From NCBI RefSeq assembly GCF_902833905.1, contig NZ_CADFGP010000003.1, positions 1 through 64,000 of the forward strand: DNA of 64,000 bases, given 5' to 3'. Source of the stretch: Paraburkholderia tuberum STM678 (GTDB lineage: Bacteria; Pseudomonadota; Gammaproteobacteria; Burkholderiales; Burkholderiaceae). The translations under genes were made by a program, and so were the position numbers. This document shows positions 35,991 through 44,797 of the stretch, piece by piece (the first letter of the stretch is position 1; the number at the start of each line of letters is the position of its first letter). The notes beneath the pieces are model-generated. The model worked only from the letters and a program-made list of their open reading frames with translations. It had not been told where the DNA came from and ran no database searches.

Positions 35991-36755
35991 ATGAATCGAT
36001 TCGAAGGCAAGGTAGTCTTGATCACGGGCGCGGCTAGCGGAATTGGAGCTGCGTGTGTCCGAAGGCTCTGGGAAGAGGGCGCGTCAGTCGGAGTCGCAGA
36101 TCACAACAACGGCGGCCTTGACAAGCTGGTAACAGAGTTGAGCGATGAAGCTCGCGTCTATGGTGCGACGCTCGACGTATCCGACGGTGAACAGGTGGAA
36201 TCGTTCGTTGCGGGGGCGAAGAGGAAGTTTGGAAACCTCCACGGCTTGATCAATTGCGCAGGCATCAAAGGGGTAGGTAATGTGCTCGATTGTGAAGCGG
36301 AAAACTGGAGAAAGGTGATGTCCGTCAATCTGGATGGAACCTTTCTCATGTGCCAGGCTTTTTCACGCGCTGTCCAGCATGACAAAACTTCACGAGCTAT
36401 CGTGAACGTCTCGTCCGGGGCAGGCATCATGGGCGTTCCGAATCGGCTGCCGTACGTCGCTTCAAAGTTCGCAGTCTCTGGTATCACGCGGACTATGGGA
36501 GCAGAACTTGGTCCCTACGGCATTCGGGTCAACGCAATTGCCCCCGGGATGATTCGAACGCCTTTTACTGCCTATATGTTCGACGATCCGGAAAAAGCAA
36601 AACGCATTCGGGCGGCTCACGCGATTGGTCGCGAGGGGCAGCCTGAAGAGATTGCGGCGGTAGCAACGTTTCTGCTCACGGACGATGCCAGCTTTATGAC
36701 AGGTGCGGTTATTTCTGTCGACGGTGGCCAGACGGCGTGCATTCCAGCCGTCTGA
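35991..36755 (+). CDS. Short-chain dehydrogenase/reductase
   Basis: 254 residues with TGAASGIGAA cofactor loop, INCAG, NVSSGAGIMG catalytic Ser and YVASK Tyr/Lys. An Asp-rich ADHNN after the second strand favours NAD(H). GAGGTACACACTC precedes the ATG. It follows the MmgE/PrpD gene by 105 bp and probably shares its transcript. It resembles the SDR at 19297-20073, including the C-terminal VDGGQTA, so the two loci carry parallel sets (MmgE plus SDR). Confidence 0.9.
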   Translation: MNRFEGKVVLITGAASGIGAACVRRLWEEGASVGVADHNNGGLDKLVTELSDEARVYGATLDVSDGEQVESFVAGAKRKFGNLHGLINCAGIKGVGNVLDCEAENWRKVMSVNLDGTFLMCQAFSRAVQHDKTSRAIVNVSSGAGIMGVPNRLPYVASKFAVSGITRTMGAELGPYGIRVNAIAPGMIRTPFTAYMFDDPEKAKRIRAAHAIGREGQPEEIAAVATFLLTDDASFMTGAVISVDGGQTACIPAV

Positions 36756-36958
36756 ATGTTGTGATTTCAGCGGGGATGGGTTTCGAGGTTGGGCCTAGGG
36801 GCGACACTTCCGTTTGTGGGTTTCAATGGTAATGCCGCCGCAGGCGAAGCTGCTTCGGCTGGCGCTACGCAACGTGCTGGCAAGTCTACACGCCAACTTT
36901 TGGCGACAGGACAGGCCCGCTTCAAGCCCGCGGAGCACTAACCGGCCGTGTTGTGCAA

Positions 36959-38161
36959 CTACGCCGCTTCGCGATGCTTACTCTTATGAAGCAGGTGAAT
37001 CGCCACACCGGCGGTGCAGGCAACGATCACCGCGCTCACCATGAAGACCGCACGCAGTCCTGCGTGCCCGCCGACCCACCCGAGGGCCGGGCTTCCTACT
37101 GCCATCGTCAGATCCAGGAACGCGGTGTAGAGGCCCATCGCCATGCCGCGATTATTCCGCGTTATGCCGCTGACTGCCTCGACGCCGAGTCCCGGATAAA
37201 CGAGTGAATAGCCGAGACCGGCAACGGCCGCTCCTGCAGACGCGACCAAAGCCGTTGTCGCCAGCGACATGAGCAGCAGACCTATCGCCTCGACGATGAC
37301 GAACACAGTTGCGACTTTCGCCCCTCCGAACCGGTCGGGAAGATGGCCTCCCATCGCGCGCGACGCGATCAGTGCGGCGCCAAAGGCACTAAAGGCCATC
37401 CACACAGGCTGCCAGTGCATGTCTGTGAAGAACAGCGAACTGAACGCCAGGATTGCGCAGTAGCCGATACTGGCGAGCGCCGCGCCGAGGCCGGGCAGCC
37501 ACACGGCTTTCATGATCGTATTGAAGGACGCATGTTCGCCGTGTGCTTGCGGCGCGACTGCAGGCATGCGGACGAGATAGCCCAGAACGATCAACGGCAA
37601 TAGCGCTGTGACAAGAGCGATCGATAAAAATCCGAACGAGGTGTAAAGGATGGTCCCAATGGGCCCGCCCAGCGCCATGGCTGCGAACATGGCCGTTCCC
37701 ACCCAGGCGATCACTTTCCCGGCATGTTGCCTGTGGACGAGCCCCAGTCCCCAAGCGACGCCCCCAGTAATGATGAAACTTTCCGCACCGCCGAGAACCG
37801 CACGACCAATAAGGAGGATCGCAACGGAGAGCTCCGGCACCTTCACGAAGGCGAGAGAGAACAAGTACAGCTGCCCTGCAGCGGCCGCGGCAATGAGACC
37901 GACGAGCACCCCGCGCTTTGCACCGCGTCTGTCAGAATAAGTTCCCGCCCAGACTCGCGAGACGAGCGACGCGGCAAATTGCGCTCCAGCCACGAGGCCG
38001 ACAACCAATGGACCGAAGCCCAGATCGTTGTTCACGTGTAAGGGAAGTACTGGAAGCGCTACGCCGATGATGATGAAACCGGCGAGCACCGCGGTCATTA
38101 CCGGCATCAGCGTTGCGGCAACGGATTGCCCGTGAGCTTCCGCCAAGGGTGACTGAGCCAT
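36959..38161 (-). CDS. MFS transporter (arabinose/multidrug efflux-like)
   Basis: 400 residues, about twelve hydrophobic helices. The start [11 protein letters not shown] at 38161 is chosen because the frame upstream belongs to a tautomerase. Family signs: [25 protein letters not shown] in the first helices (positions 31-55), [16 protein letters not shown] in loop 2-3, and a second-half repeat [13 protein letters not shown]. Looks like the drug:H+ antiporter-1/YfcJ-like group. It lies 11 bp after a frameshifted tautomerase gene. Confidence 0.87.
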   Translation of the reverse strand: MAQSPLAEAHGQSVAATLMPVMTAVLAGFIIIGVALPVLPLHVNNDLGFGPLVVGLVAGAQFAASLVSRVWAGTYSDRRGAKRGVLVGLIAAAAAGQLYLFSLAFVKVPELSVAILLIGRAVLGGAESFIITGGVAWGLGLVHRQHAGKVIAWVGTAMFAAMALGGPIGTILYTSFGFLSIALVTALLPLIVLGYLVRMPAVAPQAHGEHASFNTIMKAVWLPGLGAALASIGYCAILAFSSLFFTDMHWQPVWMAFSAFGAALIASRAMGGHLPDRFGGAKVATVFVIVEAIGLLLMSLATTALVASAGAAVAGLGYSLVYPGLGVEAVSGITRNNRGMAMGLYTAFLDLTMAVGSPALGWVGGHAGLRAVFMVSAVIVACTAGVAIHLLHKSKHREAA

Positions 38162-38172
38162 ACGATGCACCT

Positions 38173-38401
38173 CTACATTCGGTATCCGGGTTTCTTGCAA
38201 AGCGTTTGAGCGCGTGCCTCGATGTCCGGACGATAGACATCGTCCTTCCATCGGTCCGGTGGGAATTTCCTCAAAACCGACTGAGACAGACTCTCCTCCA
38301 AAGCCGAGGATGTCCATGACATCATGGGCGATTGCATCGGCGAGGCGTTGCTTCTGTTCTTCTGTCTTCCCGGACCACGCCTTAACGATGACATGCGGCA
38401 T
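38173..38401 (-). pseudogene. 4-oxalocrotonate tautomerase-family gene with a frameshift
   Basis: The first frame gives [20 protein letters not shown] and continues to [10 protein letters not shown], a normal tautomerase start including Pro at position 2, the catalytic base after Met removal. After IP the frame runs into unrelated sequence and continues into the MFS gene. In the neighbouring frame [13 protein letters not shown] and the closing KKPGYRM with TAG at 38173 complete the family pattern. One extra C in a CCC run near 38265 explains this. The original protein would be about 75 residues. Confidence 0.75.
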
Positions 38402-38522
38402 TGCGTGTTTCTCCAGAAATTGATAACGAAGGACCGTGCGAAACCACACATCGCGCAGCCAGGCCTATACGCCGGTACTGCAGGAAGCAGGCGAACGCCG
38501 CTCACGAGCTCGATTGCATGGC

Positions 38523-39305
38523 TCACGCCGGGCGTTTTGAAAACACATCCTTGAACACCGGCATCGCTGAAAAAACGTTCGGCCATCCGACGTAGAACGC
38601 TAGGTGTGTCAGCACTTCGGACGCTTCGTCTTTGCTCAGCCCGTTGTCCATCGCGCGGTTCAGGTGATAGGGAATCTGTGCGACCTGACCATTCGCGACG
38701 AGCGCACTCACCGTCACCAAACTACGGTCGCGCGGCGCAAGCCCCGGACGAAGCCACAGGTCGCGGAACAGCGAATCCGTCGTGTACTCGACCACGCCAG
38801 GCGCGACTGCTCCGAAGTTCTCGCCGACCATCTGTGCGCGTTGCTTCTCAGCCGCTTCGTCCAACGGCAGCAGCGTCACGTCGGCAGGCGCAAGCTGATC
38901 GGGGCCGATGCTGCGTTCATCGAAGATGTGCCTGGCGACGCCCGAAGCGGCCGTTGCGGTGGCCCACCCCGAGTAAAAAGCCAGGTGTGCAATCATTTCC
39001 GAAATCTCGGCGGGCTTCACGCCGTTGTTGAGCGCGAGCCTGAAATGAAGCGGCATTTCGACGGTCTGACCGCGAGCGATCAGCACCGAGAGAGTCACGA
39101 TGCTCCGGTCGCGCGGCGAGAGTTGCGGCCGCTTCCACAGACCGTCGAACACAGTCTGCGTCGTGTAGCGCTCGAAAGCGGGAGAAACCGACTTGAGGTC
39201 GGCGAGGGATGGGGCTTGCATGGATTCAGTCCTTTGCGTATGGGCACAGGCGGACGCGAGGATCGCAAGACCCGCCGCTGCAATATGTCGGGACAAGTGG
39301 CGCAT
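38523..39305 (-). CDS. Lipoprotein-like carboxymuconolactone decarboxylase family protein with two repeats
   Basis: 260 residues. The chosen start gives a lipoprotein-type signal, MRHLSRHIAAAGLAILASAC, with the lipobox LASAC. Two alkylhydroperoxidase/CMD-like repeats follow: LSPRDRSIVTLSVLIARGQTVEMPLH...HLAFYSGW and LAPRDRSLVTVSALVANGQVAQIPYH...HLAFYVGW. The CxxC pair of peroxidases of this fold is not present. It adjoins two cupin genes, a combination often found in the same operon or fused. Biochemical role unknown. Confidence 0.82.
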   Translation of the reverse strand: MRHLSRHIAAAGLAILASACAHTQRTESMQAPSLADLKSVSPAFERYTTQTVFDGLWKRPQLSPRDRSIVTLSVLIARGQTVEMPLHFRLALNNGVKPAEISEMIAHLAFYSGWATATAASGVARHIFDERSIGPDQLAPADVTLLPLDEAAEKQRAQMVGENFGAVAPGVVEYTTDSLFRDLWLRPGLAPRDRSLVTVSALVANGQVAQIPYHLNRAMDNGLSKDEASEVLTHLAFYVGWPNVFSAMPVFKDVFSKRPA

Positions 39306-39312
39306 TTGCCTG

Positions 39313-39798
39313 TTACGGCCCGGTGTATTGCTGATCCGTGACTTGTTCGAGCCAGTCGACGTTTTTGCTATCAAGCGACTCCTGAAGCGCGATATGCGTC
39401 ATGCCCGTGGTGGCGGTCGCACCGTGCCAGTGTTTGACTCCAGCGGGGATCGACACGATGTCGCCGGCTACGATCTGCTGCCGCTCGCGGCCCGATTGCT
39501 GGATCCAGCCCCGACCGGAGGTGACGATCAACGTCTGCCCGAGCGGGTGCGTGTGCCAGGCAGTGCGGGCGCCCGGTTCGAACGTGACCATTCCGCCCGA
39601 CAGGCGCGAAGGCGACTGCGGTTAAAAGAGCGGATCGATGCGCACCTGACCAGCAAAGCGCGGCGTGCCACCCTGGGCGGACGGTTGCGACCCGCTGTGC
39701 GCGACCGTTATGCCCGCCGGCTCGGCAACGGCGGCATACGCCGCTAGCGGAGCCCATATCAGCGCTGAAAAGACCAAGGCTGCCGCGAGCTTCCTCAT
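39313..39798 (-). pseudogene. Exported cupin gene with in-frame stop
   Basis: The frame starts at 39798 with a signal peptide ([20 protein letters not shown]) and reads to DPLF, then meets TAA at 39622-39624 (codon 59). The same frame continues with [33 protein letters not shown] cupin sequence to a stop at 39313. Everything after the TAA is an intact cupin with HTHPLGQ and [14 protein letters not shown] single CAA-to-TAA change would explain it. An internal Met at 39591 could yield a truncated 92-residue cupin. The start overlaps the stop of the upstream cupin (ATGA). Confidence 0.7.
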
Positions 39799-40205
39799 TT
39801 CTGATCGCCGCTACCGAGGTATTGCTCGTCCGTCATTTTCTCCAGCCAATTGACGTTCTTGCCGTCGAGCGCTTCCTGAATGGCGATATGCGTCATCGCG
39901 GTCGTCGATGTCGCGCCGTGCCAGTGCTTGTGACCAGGCGGACACCAGATGACGTCGCCCGCACGAATCTCGACACGCGCCTCGCCTTCGCATTGCGTCC
40001 AGCCGCAACCCGTCGTGACGAGCAGCGTCTGCCCGAGCGGGTGCGTGTGCCATGCGGTACGCGCGCCGGGCTCGAAGGTGACGCTTGCGCATGAAACCCG
40101 CGCGGGCGGCGGCGGAGCGTTCAGTGGATCGATCCGCACTTTGCCCGTGAACCATTCTTCGGGGCCTTTCATTGAGGGCTGCGAGCCCGCGCGCTTGAGT
40201 TCCAT
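39795..40205 (-). CDS. Cupin-domain protein
   Basis: 136 residues, small single cupin. Motif 1 [18 protein letters not shown] and motif 2 [18 protein letters not shown] supply His ligands for a metal. No signal peptide, whereas the next gene, a near-duplicate, has one. Related small cupins include hydroxynitrile lyases and quercetin dioxygenase-like proteins, but function cannot be fixed. First gene of the minus-strand set divergent from the LysR at 40330. Confidence 0.85.
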   Translation of the reverse strand: MELKRAGSQPSMKGPEEWFTGKVRIDPLNAPPPPARVSCASVTFEPGARTAWHTHPLGQTLLVTTGCGWTQCEGEARVEIRAGDVIWCPPGHKHWHGATSTTAMTHIAIQEALDGKNVNWLEKMTDEQYLGSGDQK

Positions 40206-40221
40206 AACGTTTCTTCCTCAC

Positions 40222-40301
40222 AAAATTGGCGACGCATGCGTCGTGCTGCCTGACCATAATCTAACGCCTGGCCATTCATGCGACTAGATGGCAAAATTGG
40301 C
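40222..40301. promoter_or_regulatory. Divergent promoter region with paired repeats
   Basis: Between the cupin operon and the LysR gene, CAAAATTGGC occurs twice in direct orientation (40222-40231 and 40292-40301), with the perfect palindrome CGACGCATGCGTCG (40231-40244) next to the first. These are candidate LysR binding sites for the divergent promoters. Confidence 0.4.
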
Positions 40302-40329
40302 ATGGGCCTATGCTTTGGTGCATTAATCG

Positions 40330-41232
40330 ATGGAAGACTTCAACGATCTCATGGCGTTCATGGCAGTTGCGCGTGAGCGCAATTTCACTCGGGCGGCCGC
40401 CCAGTTGGGCGTCTCGCAGTCCGCGTTGAGCCGCACGGTGCGGGCTCTGGAGGAGCGCATGGGCGTGCCGCTGCTTACGCGCACGACCCGCAGCGTGTCG
40501 CCGACGGAGACAGGGGAGCGATTGCTTTCGTCGATCGGCCCACGGTTCGAGGAAATCCAGGCGGAACTCGAATCTTTGCGCGCGATGACAGACCGGCCGG
40601 CAGGAACCGTCCGGATCACCGCCACGGATTACGCGGCGAACGCCTACGTGTGGCCGCGGGTGCAGACGCTGCTCCGCCAATATCCAGAGATCAAGATCGA
40701 ACTCGTGAACGACTACGGGCTTTCAGATCTGGTCGCAAATCGCTGTGACATCGGCGTGCGTCTCGGCGATCAAGTAGCCAAAGACATGATCGCAGTGCGT
40801 ATTGCACCGGATATGACGATGGCGATCGTGGGATCTCCCGCCTATCTGCAGACCGCAACACGAGCCAGGACGCCGCAGGATTTGACGCGGCACAACTGCA
40901 TCAATCTGCGACTGCCGACAAGAGACTCCCTCCTGGCGTGGGAGCTAAGCAAAGGTCGGCGTGAGTTACAGGTTCGCGTTGAGGGACAGCTCACATTCAA
41001 TAACGTTTATCAGATGGTCGAGGCAGCGCTCGCCGGCTTCGGGCTCGCATACGTTCCGAGAGATCTTGTAGAGCCGCATGTTGAAGCGGAACGTCTTGTC
41101 TGGGTTTTGGAAGAGTGGTTTCCCACTTTCGTCGGGCACCATGTCTATTATCCGAGCCGCCGCAAATCATCGAGGGCGGTGGAACTCGTCGTGGACGCAT
41201 TGAAGTCTGGTTACCGAAGGCGAGCACCGTGA
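40330..41232 (+). CDS. LysR-family transcriptional regulator
   Basis: 300 residues. The winged-helix start MEDFNDLMAFMAVARERNFT, then QSALSRTVRALEERMGVPLL, the AaeR/DmlR-type subgroup with a full effector domain. Divergent from the cupin/CMD/tautomerase/MFS set and presumably controls it. Two direct repeats lie in the shared gap. Confidence 0.92.
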   Translation: MEDFNDLMAFMAVARERNFTRAAAQLGVSQSALSRTVRALEERMGVPLLTRTTRSVSPTETGERLLSSIGPRFEEIQAELESLRAMTDRPAGTVRITATDYAANAYVWPRVQTLLRQYPEIKIELVNDYGLSDLVANRCDIGVRLGDQVAKDMIAVRIAPDMTMAIVGSPAYLQTATRARTPQDLTRHNCINLRLPTRDSLLAWELSKGRRELQVRVEGQLTFNNVYQMVEAALAGFGLAYVPRDLVEPHVEAERLVWVLEEWFPTFVGHHVYYPSRRKSSRAVELVVDALKSGYRRRAP

Positions 41233-41909
41233 CAGGCACAGATCTCGTTTTCATGCAATCGAAGAGTGGGTCCGCAACTGCCGCTCTGTCCCATAGCTCC
41301 TTGGGCAAGCGAGCGATCGGGCTACAAGAGCTACACAGCTGTCAAATTTGACATAATTAAGTTGATCACTTTTCGTGAACTTTTTAGTTAAAATTGTGCG
41401 CTCCGGATCCGATTCTGTTTTTCCTGTTGAGCCAACCTACCGCGGGCGGAGCCTGAACAGCGCGGCGCTGCCCGCCAGCACGCGGCAGCGCCCGTCGCAG
41501 GCTAACGGACATGCCGGGCAGGGCGCGCATTCGGGTGTGTGCGTCACCGCTGACAAGCTCAGAACAACGGGAAGCAACGCTCAGCCTGTCCCGGCTACTC
41601 GGCGGCGCGCACCATTGGGAAAAGTGAACTGTCGGCTAGCCGGCTATCGAACGCTTCGCTTACGGAACTCCGACCATTTTCGGGAAAAATGCATTTGCGG
41701 ATGCCTCCTCGAGCCTGCTGGCACCACGTGACGGCCGATCTGGCGGGAGGCTGGAGGCGAAAACGTGAACTTTGACGGCAGTGCCACCCGTGAGCGACGT
41801 TGGGATGCATCAAGGACAGTTCGGTGGCGCCGCTCTGAAGCCGGTTGCGCACCGGTCAGGGGATCGGGTAGGGTGGCGATATTCAAACCCAACATTTAAG
41901 GACATCACC
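41233..41909. other. 677-bp intergenic stretch with AT-rich island
   Basis: No gene recognised. It contains the perfect palindrome TGTCAAATTTGACA (41340-41353) and an AT-rich run to about 41396, unlike the surrounding GC-rich DNA. The sequence CGTGAACTTTT within it recurs at 59291-59301 with related flanks. AAGGACATCACC before the HU gene is its ribosome site. Confidence 0.35.
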
Positions 41910-42188
41910 ATGATCAAGCAGGACCTCGTCGACGCCGTCGCCGCAAAAGCCGGCACCAGCAAGGCGTTGGCCGCTGAAACGCTCGACGCGCTGCTCCGCA
42001 CCATCACAGCGGCGGTCACGAAAGGCGACACGGTGCAGTTGATCGGCTTCGGGTCGTTTTCCACAGGTGAACGTGCCGCGCGGACTGGGCGGAATCCAGC
42101 CACCGGTGCGGAAATCCAGATTGCCGCCGCGAAGACCGTCAAGTTCACGGCCGGCAAGGCGTTCAAGGATGCAGTGAACGGCGCCTGA
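41910..42188 (+). CDS. HU family DNA-binding protein
   Basis: 92 residues. [30 protein letters not shown] helices (positions 1-30), [28 protein letters not shown] with the DNA-inserting arm NPATG, and the closing helix [10 protein letters not shown] histone-like protein that bends DNA. It is complete, with a good ribosome site. It lies 140 bp before an IS6 element; extra HU genes on accessory replicons are frequent in this family. Confidence 0.92.
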   Translation: MIKQDLVDAVAAKAGTSKALAAETLDALLRTITAAVTKGDTVQLIGFGSFSTGERAARTGRNPATGAEIQIAAAKTVKFTAGKAFKDAVNGA

Positions 42189-42327
42189 CCAGGCGAATCA
42201 ATTCCCCGGGTTCACTGGTCGTCCGCGCTCGCTGCGTCCACGTTGCAGCGCCGCTTCTCACAATCTCACAACATTACAGAGACGTAGATGATCGTGCGAT
42301 AGAGGGCTGTCGCGACCTACGGAAAAT

Positions 42328-43169
42328 GGCTCTGGTGCAAATAGCGCGGGGGCGAATCGGTTAAGGTGTCCGGCTGAACGAATTGAGAACCGACGATGAG
42401 CAAGCTGAAGAGCCTTGACGAACTGTTCGCAGGCCGTCACTTTGACCGCGATGTGATCATTCTGTGTGTTCGCTGGTACCTGCGCTACAAGCTTAGCCTG
42501 CGCGATCTGGTCGAAATGATGGCGGAACGTGGTCTGTCGCTGGCGCACACGACGAACCTGCGCTGGGTGCGGCGCTTTGCGCCGGAGTTCATCAAACGGT
42601 GGAACCGCTTTGGCAGGCCCACCGGGCAATGGTGGCGTGTCGACGAGACTTACCTCAAGCTGCGCGGCAAGTGGGTCTATCTTTATCGAGCGGTGGATCG
42701 GGTGGGGCAGACAGTAGACTTCATGCTCAGCGCCAGGCGCGACGTGAAGGCGGCAAAAGCCCTTTTCAGGAAGGCAATCGAACATCAAGGCCAGCCACCG
42801 AAGACCATCACGCTTGATGGTTATGCAGCCTCGCACCGCGCCGTGCGCGAGATGAAGGCCGATGGCTTGCTGCCTGAGGACACAAAGGTCCGATCCTCGA
42901 AATATCTCAATAATTTGGTCGAGCAGGACCACCGCAACATCAAGTCCCGGACGAAAGTCATGTTCGGCTTCAAACGTTTCAGGAACGCAGCGATTACTCT
43001 CTCAGGTATTGAATTGGTCCATCGTATTCGCAAGGGCCAATTCAGCCTCGCGAAGCTCGGCCTCAAAGATACCGCTGCACCCGCAGTCTGGGGGGCCGTC
43101 CTGTCTGCTTGATGAGGTATCCTTTCTATAACAAAAATCTCGTCCAGACCGCCTATTTGCACCAGAGCC
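42328..43169 (+). mobile_element. IS6-family insertion sequence
   Basis: 842 bp bounded by perfect 17-bp inverted ends GGCTCTGGTGCAAATAG at 42328-42344 and its complement at 43153-43169, enclosing one transposase. The 8 bases outside each end (left CGGAAAAT, right AGCCTTTA) do not match, so no target duplication is seen; IS6 elements move by replicative cointegrates, so this may mark a deletion or rearrangement. Confidence 0.92.
42396..43112 (+). CDS. IS6-family transposase
   Basis: 238 residues, full length. DDE catalytic positions are present: Asp in [10 protein letters not shown], Asp in [10 protein letters not shown] and Glu in [15 protein letters not shown]. The N-terminal helix-turn-helix [18 protein letters not shown] is intact. 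Likely active. Confidence 0.95.
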   Translation: MSKLKSLDELFAGRHFDRDVIILCVRWYLRYKLSLRDLVEMMAERGLSLAHTTNLRWVRRFAPEFIKRWNRFGRPTGQWWRVDETYLKLRGKWVYLYRAVDRVGQTVDFMLSARRDVKAAKALFRKAIEHQGQPPKTITLDGYAASHRAVREMKADGLLPEDTKVRSSKYLNNLVEQDHRNIKSRTKVMFGFKRFRNAAITLSGIELVHRIRKGQFSLAKLGLKDTAAPAVWGAVLSA

Positions 43170-43313
43170 AGCCTTTATCGGTAGGCGTGGCCAACGGACA
43201 AAGGATCGACTGACACCGGACGGATGACATCGCGTCATGTAATGCGCAGCCGTCCTTCCTGATAACGACGCCTGCATCACCGGTTCACACTCGGTCAGCG
43301 CATCAGACCTTCT

Positions 43314-44228
43314 TCACGCAATAATGCGTCCCGCAGCGACCTCATGCTGTACGACGGAGAGGAGAACCTCGGTGAATGCTTCCGCATGGCGTGACAAAGG
43401 CCTGTCAAGGGAATGGAGTAGCCGGCCGCTGATATGCGTGGTCGGTTTAAACGGCCGTACCGTTAGTCCGGCGGGAAGGCCGCCGATGGTTGTAAATGCA
43501 TCCATGATGGCGAGGCCCGCCCCTGCCTGGACTAGGGCGCAGGCCATCCACGACTGCGCCACCTCAACGGCGATCGTGCGGCGGATGGAAGCGGCGCGAA
43601 ACGCTTCTTCGATCAGCGCGCCAATAGGTTGATGGCGATTGAAAGAAATGAGCGGGAAGGGGGCGATCTCCTGAGGTCCAACAAACGCATGACCGGCCAG
43701 CACATGCGTCTGAGGCAGGACGCAGACGAGTTCCGCGGTGCATAAGTGGCGAGCCTGCGTATGTGCATCCTCGACCGGCGTCAGGACGACACCAAGATCA
43801 ACCCGGTGATCGGCGACTGCCTCTACGACTTCCTGATTGGATATCGTTTCGACGATCACGTGCACATTCGCATATTGCGTGCGAAAGGCTGCGATCGCTT
43901 GCGTCACCAACGTGTTGCCCAGCACGGGCGTTGCCGCAAGCGTGAGCATGCCGGTTTTCAGGCTCTGCAGGTCCTCGGCCCGCCGGCTGACGGCTTCCAT
44001 CGCCGCCGTGGCACGGACGATCTCCGGCAAGAGCAGGCGCGCATCGAGCGTCGGCACGAGTCTTCCGCGCTCGCGGACGAAGAGCGGGAAACCGAGACGC
44101 TCCTCCGCCTGCTGCAATGTCTTGCTGACCGCCGGTTGCGATATGTGCAGGCGCTCCGCCGTGGCGGTGACACTGCGGGTTTCGATTGCGAACCGCAGCA
44201 GTTCCAACATCCGGAAACTGAGGTTCAT
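43314..44228 (-). CDS. LysR-family transcriptional regulator
   Basis: 304 residues. MNLSFRMLELLRFAIETRSV then the helix-turn-helix ISQPAVSKTLQQAEERLGFPLF, then a full effector domain. Divergent from the SnoaL-like/enolase/MFS operon with 100 bp between starts, so it most likely regulates that operon. Confidence 0.92.
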   Translation of the reverse strand: MNLSFRMLELLRFAIETRSVTATAERLHISQPAVSKTLQQAEERLGFPLFVRERGRLVPTLDARLLLPEIVRATAAMEAVSRRAEDLQSLKTGMLTLAATPVLGNTLVTQAIAAFRTQYANVHVIVETISNQEVVEAVADHRVDLGVVLTPVEDAHTQARHLCTAELVCVLPQTHVLAGHAFVGPQEIAPFPLISFNRHQPIGALIEEAFRAASIRRTIAVEVAQSWMACALVQAGAGLAIMDAFTTIGGLPAGLTVRPFKPTTHISGRLLHSLDRPLSRHAEAFTEVLLSVVQHEVAAGRIIA

Positions 44229-44328
44229 AACCTGTTACTCATGGAAACCTTCCTTTTTATCATTTGACGTTAAGGAGTATGGCTCGCATTGTAGGCGCCA
44301 TTGAAAAGCGACGAAGGAGGCGTTTTAA

Positions 44329-44769
44329 GTGACGACTAATCAGCCATTATCGGGCTCGGTCCCGTCTGCATCTGCAGGAGGGACGCCCATGAGCTCCGAC
44401 ACAGTGATCGAGGAAGGTTTGTCCCTTCTCGATGCCTGGGCCGAGGCATTCAATACCCGAGAGCCGGCACGTGTCGCCGCCCTGTATGCGGAAGACGCCT
44501 TTCTGCACGGCACCTCGCAAGCCCGGTTGCGCGTCGGTATGGCGGAAATCCGCGCTTACTTCCGTGGCACGGCGACCGTGGAATTCGGTGAACGGCATTT
44601 CGTCGGCCTTTCCGACGGCAACTTGCTGAGCGTCGGCAACTACCGCTTTTCAAGGACGCAGGACGACGGCCGGGAGATCGGGGCACCTGCCCGTTTCACC
44701 TTCCTCTTCCAGCGAAGGGAAGGCGTCTGGAAGATATTGCATCACCACTCCTCAGCGGAACCCAGCTGA
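44329..44769 (+). CDS. SnoaL-like/nuclear transport factor 2 fold protein
   Basis: 146 residues from a GTG start preceded by AGGAGGCGTTTTAA; an ATG at 44390 also has a strong site (AGGAGGGACGCCC) and would give 126 residues, so the start is uncertain. The body is NTF2-like: DAWAEAFNTREPARVAALYAEDAFLHG, IRAYFRG, VGNYRFSRT and a closing strand GVWKILHHHSS typical of the SgcJ/ketosteroid-isomerase-like group. First gene before the enolase-superfamily enzyme. Function unknown. Confidence 0.8.
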   Translation: MTTNQPLSGSVPSASAGGTPMSSDTVIEEGLSLLDAWAEAFNTREPARVAALYAEDAFLHGTSQARLRVGMAEIRAYFRGTATVEFGERHFVGLSDGNLLSVGNYRFSRTQDDGREIGAPARFTFLFQRREGVWKILHHHSSAEPS

Positions 44770-44797
44770 GACTTCTTCGCAGCGAGATGAGCATCCC

